Assembly: GCF_026191915.1 (NCBI RefSeq)
Contig: NZ_JAIMBY010000005.1
Coordinates: forward strand, 124,001 to 188,000
DNA from: Acidiphilium sp. PA
GTDB lineage: Bacteria > Pseudomonadota > Alphaproteobacteria > Acetobacterales > Acetobacteraceae
Direction: 5' to 3'
DNA length: 64,000 bases
Both the position numbers and the translations under genes were made by a program. The notes beneath the pieces were generated by a model that did no database searches, was not told where the DNA came from, and saw only the letters and a program-made list of their open reading frames with translations. Positions 61,766 through 64,000 of the stretch are shown in pieces; position 1 is the first letter of the stretch; each line of letters starts with the position of its first letter.

Positions 61766-62962
61766 TCAAGCCCGGCCGCTGCGCATCCGCTTCAACCGCA
61801 ACACCGTGTCGATCGTGATCGCCGCGAGCAGAATACCGCCCTCGACGATGAACCGTACCGATGACGCCGCACCCAGCAGGTTCATGCCGTTGCTCACGCT
61901 CTCGATCACCAGAGCGCCGAACAGCGCGCCGTACACGCTGCCACGCCCCCCGAACAGCGACGTCCCGCCGATCACCGCCGCCGCCACCGCGTTCAGCATG
62001 ATGTCGCCATTACCGACCGAGGCCGAAGCGACGCCGAGACGCGCCGCGTCCAGATATCCCGCCAGACCGACCAGGAATCCCGCGATCACGAACACCGCGA
62101 GCTGGATACCCTTGACCGAAATACCCGCCCGGCGCGCCGCCTCGGCATTGCCGCCGACCGCGTAAAGATGCCGGCCGAACTGGGTCGATTTGGTCACGAA
62201 AGCCGAGGCGAACAGCGCGATCAGAAAAATCATCAGCAGGAACGGCACGCCGCGGTAGGCGTTCAGCATGAATACCGCCCCGAACAGCATCACGCCGACG
62301 CCGACCAGCCGCATCACGGCGGCATAGCCACCCTCGCTGCCGCCGGCCGCCCGCTTGCGGATGCTGTTGAGCGTCAGGGCCGCGTAGGTGCCGAACAGCA
62401 CGATGCTGGCGGCCCAGCTCCATACCGGATCGAGGTTGAGCGTGCCGATCGCCGTCGTCAGATCATCCGCCAGCGGCACCGAACCACCATGCGGCGTCAG
62501 AATACCGAGCGTGATACCTTCGGCGACCATCGCGCCACCCAGCGTGACCACAAAACTCGGCACACCGACGCGCGAGACCAGCATGCCCTGCAGAAACCCG
62601 ATGCCGGTGGCACACGCCACGCCCAGTACCAGCCCGACCACAACCGGCAGGTGGAAAAACACCGTGCTGAGTGAAAAGATCGACGCCGCAAGCACCGAGT
62701 TCCAGCCGATCGACAGATCGATCATGCCGAGCAGGATGATATAGATTTCCGCGAGCGCCAGCGTGCCGGTCACCACGATCTGCGCCGCGAGGTTCGACAA
62801 ATTACGCGGCGTCAGGAAATTCGCGTTCAGGACCTCGAACACGATCCAGATCAGGATCAGCGCCGCGATGACCGGCAACATGCCAAGGTCGGACGCATTG
62901 GTAACGCCGGACAACCAACGTTTGAAGGGCGATTGCGGGGCAGTTTGCGTCGTCGTGCTCAT
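61766..62962 (-). CDS. CUT2 sugar ABC permease (XylH type)
   Basis: A 398-aa membrane protein with about ten hydrophobic segments, G-M-I-D-L-S-I-G-W near helix 3 and the coupling segment G-G-N-A-E-A-A-R-R-A-G-I-S-V-K. The C-terminal G-G-T-S-L-F-G-G-R-G-S is the RbsC-type motif. The length and the extra central loop resemble XylH rather than RbsC. Overlaps the ATPase stop by 4 bases. Confidence 0.85.
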   Translation of the reverse strand: MSTTTQTAPQSPFKRWLSGVTNASDLGMLPVIAALILIWIVFEVLNANFLTPRNLSNLAAQIVVTGTLALAEIYIILLGMIDLSIGWNSVLAASIFSLSTVFFHLPVVVGLVLGVACATGIGFLQGMLVSRVGVPSFVVTLGGAMVAEGITLGILTPHGGSVPLADDLTTAIGTLNLDPVWSWAASIVLFGTYAALTLNSIRKRAAGGSEGGYAAVMRLVGVGVMLFGAVFMLNAYRGVPFLLMIFLIALFASAFVTKSTQFGRHLYAVGGNAEAARRAGISVKGIQLAVFVIAGFLVGLAGYLDAARLGVASASVGNGDIMLNAVAAAVIGGTSLFGGRGSVYGALFGALVIESVSNGMNLLGAASSVRFIVEGGILLAAITIDTVLRLKRMRSGRA

Positions 62963-63768
62963 GCCACGGCTCCAGCGGCGGTGGTTCCGGGAATCGCGAG
63001 CGTGCCGGTGATCGCGCCGACCACCTGTTCCGGCGTCAGATCGGCGCGGCGCCGTTCCATCACGGTCGCGCCCAGGCGCAGCACCGCGATATTGTCGGCA
63101 ACCTGGAACACGTTCTGCATGTTATGTGTGATCAAAATGACGCCATAGCCCTGCCCGGCCAGATCGCGCACCAGCCTCAACACTTCGGCGGTCTGCGCGA
63201 CTCCGAGTGCCGCCGTCGGCTCATCCATGATCACCAGCTTGGAATCCCACAGCACGGCGCGCGCGATCGCGACCGCCTGGCGCTGCCCGCCGGACAGCGA
63301 AGCGACCGGCGTATCGAGCGCTGGCAGGTTGATCCGCAGGGTCTTCAGCACCTTGCGTGCCTCGGCCTCCATATCGACATCGCGCAGCACATGCGGGCCG
63401 AACGGGGTGGGCTTGGAAACCAGTTCCCGGCCGAGATACAGATTGGCGCAGATACCGAGGTTATCGCACAGCGCCAGATCCTGATAGACGGTCTGAATCC
63501 CCAGCGCGTTCGCCTCGGACGGGTGGCGGATCGACACCGGCTTGCCTTCGAGCAAAATCTCGCCCTCATCGATCGGGGCAACCCCGGCGATCGCCTTGAT
63601 CGTGGTCGATTTGCCGGCCCCGTTGTCGCCAAGCAGTGCCGTCACCTCGCCACGCGAGACCGAAAAGCTAACGTCACGCAATGCAACCACGGCGCCATAA
63701 CGTTTCTGCAAGCCCCGCACCGTCAACAAAGGCATGCCGGTTGCAACTGGGTTGATAACCGCGCTCAT
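62959..63768 (-). CDS. CUT2 sugar ABC transporter ATPase, single-domain
   Basis: A 269-aa ATPase starting at 63768 (GGGAGG 8 nt upstream) with G-D-N-G-A-G-K-S-T, L-S-G-G-Q-R-Q-A-V-A and V-I-M-D-E-P-T-A-A-L-G. CUT2 importers usually have a double ATPase of about 500 aa (RbsA, XylG); this one is single, as in FrcA of rhizobia. Presumably works as a homodimer. Order binding protein, ATPase, permease. Confidence 0.85.
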   Translation of the reverse strand: MSAVINPVATGMPLLTVRGLQKRYGAVVALRDVSFSVSRGEVTALLGDNGAGKSTTIKAIAGVAPIDEGEILLEGKPVSIRHPSEANALGIQTVYQDLALCDNLGICANLYLGRELVSKPTPFGPHVLRDVDMEAEARKVLKTLRINLPALDTPVASLSGGQRQAVAIARAVLWDSKLVIMDEPTAALGVAQTAEVLRLVRDLAGQGYGVILITHNMQNVFQVADNIAVLRLGATVMERRRADLTPEQVVGAITGTLAIPGTTAAGAVA

Positions 63769-63791
63769 ACTCGATCCCTCCCGAGGGCATG

Positions 63792-63816
63792 CGGCGGGCG
63801 CGTCAGGCGCCCGCCG
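63792..63816 (-). terminator. Intercistronic hairpin after binding-protein gene
   Basis: CGGCGGGCGC (63792-63801) and GCGCCCGCCG (63807-63816), 5-nt loop, between the binding-protein stop and the ATPase start. No U-run. As in the amino-acid importer operon it probably sets a high binding-protein to ATPase ratio. Confidence 0.6.
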
Positions 63817-63832
63817 TCGCTGACCCGGCCGA

Positions 63833-64000
63833 TTACTGGCCGTTTGCCTTGCAGATCTTGCCATCGGCCGCGGGGCCGACGCAGATCGCCTTCCAGGTGG
63901 TATAGCCCGATTTGATCACCGTGTCGGCAACATTCGCCTTGGTCACCACCACCGGCGTGAGCAGGACCGAAGGCACGTTGATCATCTTGTTGTTGGTCTT
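63833..64000 (-). CDS. CUT2 periplasmic sugar-binding protein (3' end only)
   Basis: Only the last 55 codons are in the window. They contain V-P-S-V-L-L-T-P-V-V-V-T-K-A-N-V-A-D-T-V-I near the end, as in XylF/RbsB-type binding proteins, and two Cys (A-I-C-V and K-I-C-K) that may form a disulfide. It is the first gene of the sugar importer operon running off the right edge. Confidence 0.7.
   Translation of the reverse strand, partial: KTNNKMINVPSVLLTPVVVTKANVADTVIKSGYTTWKAICVGPAADGKICKANGQ

Noticed and set aside
1-64000. tRNA, rRNA, CRISPR or transposase genes
   Set aside because: None recognised by eye; small RNAs without sequence hallmarks cannot be excluded.

Overview
This 64 kb window is GC-rich chromosomal DNA from an alphaproteobacterium, most likely an acid-tolerant member of the Acetobacteraceae (Acidiphilium/Acidisoma-like). 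The inference rests on gene content: a zwf-edd-eda Entner-Doudoroff cluster, sugar and polyol importers, a kumamolisin-type acid protease, a PEP-CTERM protein, Mo-hydroxylase (cox-type) genes and an A/T-hairpin dispersed repeat. It reads as a conserved chromosome with accessory metabolic cassettes. No rRNA, tRNA, CRISPR array, prophage or insertion-sequence transposase was recognised.

Layout. 1-6.0 kb: 3' end of a DsrE-like gene, an outer-membrane MetA-type protein, and a branched-chain amino-acid-type ABC importer whose two ATPases are fused. 6.3-9.0 kb: first part of a tad pilus system (secretin CpaC, a small lipoprotein, a TPR lipoprotein). 9.0-15.3 kb: a seven-gene minus-strand operon (coxG, coxD, coxE, split XdhC, a molybdopterin-binding/MobA-like cytidylyltransferase, a D-2-hydroxyacid dehydrogenase) in which every junction is a 4-base stop/start overlap. 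15.4-17.2 kb: an ion antiporter and a DUF983 protein. 17.2-22.6 kb: sugar porter, eda, edd, zwf. 22.8-31.7 kb: a polyol catabolic locus with a divergent control region: ABC importer plus dehydrogenase on minus; DeoR regulator, PfkB kinase and FGGY kinase on plus. 31.9-34.4 kb: PhyH-type oxygenase, DUF1345 protein, nucleotidyltransferase. 34.4-37.6 kb: second part of the tad system (two TadE-like proteins, TadG). 37.6-40.7 kb: pyrE, icd, a luciferase-like monooxygenase. 40.8-41.7 kb: a PEP-CTERM gene behind a good sigma-54 promoter. 41.7-45.9 kb: an EmrA/EmrB/TolC-like tripartite pump. 46-50.1 kb: an unknown plus-strand gene convergent with and overlapping a GDPD/SbmA-like ABC/DUF1499/DUF3253 operon. 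50.3-55.8 kb: a degenerate EAL protein, panC, and cydDC. 55.9-61.5 kb: sedolisin, acetyltransferase, SppA-like protease, DUF1489 protein and a form II CoxL. 61.8-64.0 kb: a CUT2 sugar importer running off the window.

How the genes work together. The sugar and polyol importers feed phosphorylated sugars to Zwf-Edd-Eda. The cox accessory operon supplies MCD-cofactor synthesis and metal insertion for a Mo-hydroxylase such as the CoxL-like subunit about 45 kb away. The two tad fragments probably serve one pilus whose motor and platform genes lie outside the window. The points most worth a second look are the sigma-54/PEP-CTERM unit, the completely coupled cox accessory operon with an orphan form II CoxL, the two copies of a hairpin-bounded dispersed repeat, the antisense gene overlap at 46.6-47.0 kb, and the repeated operator-like motifs in the polyol and CoxL control regions.
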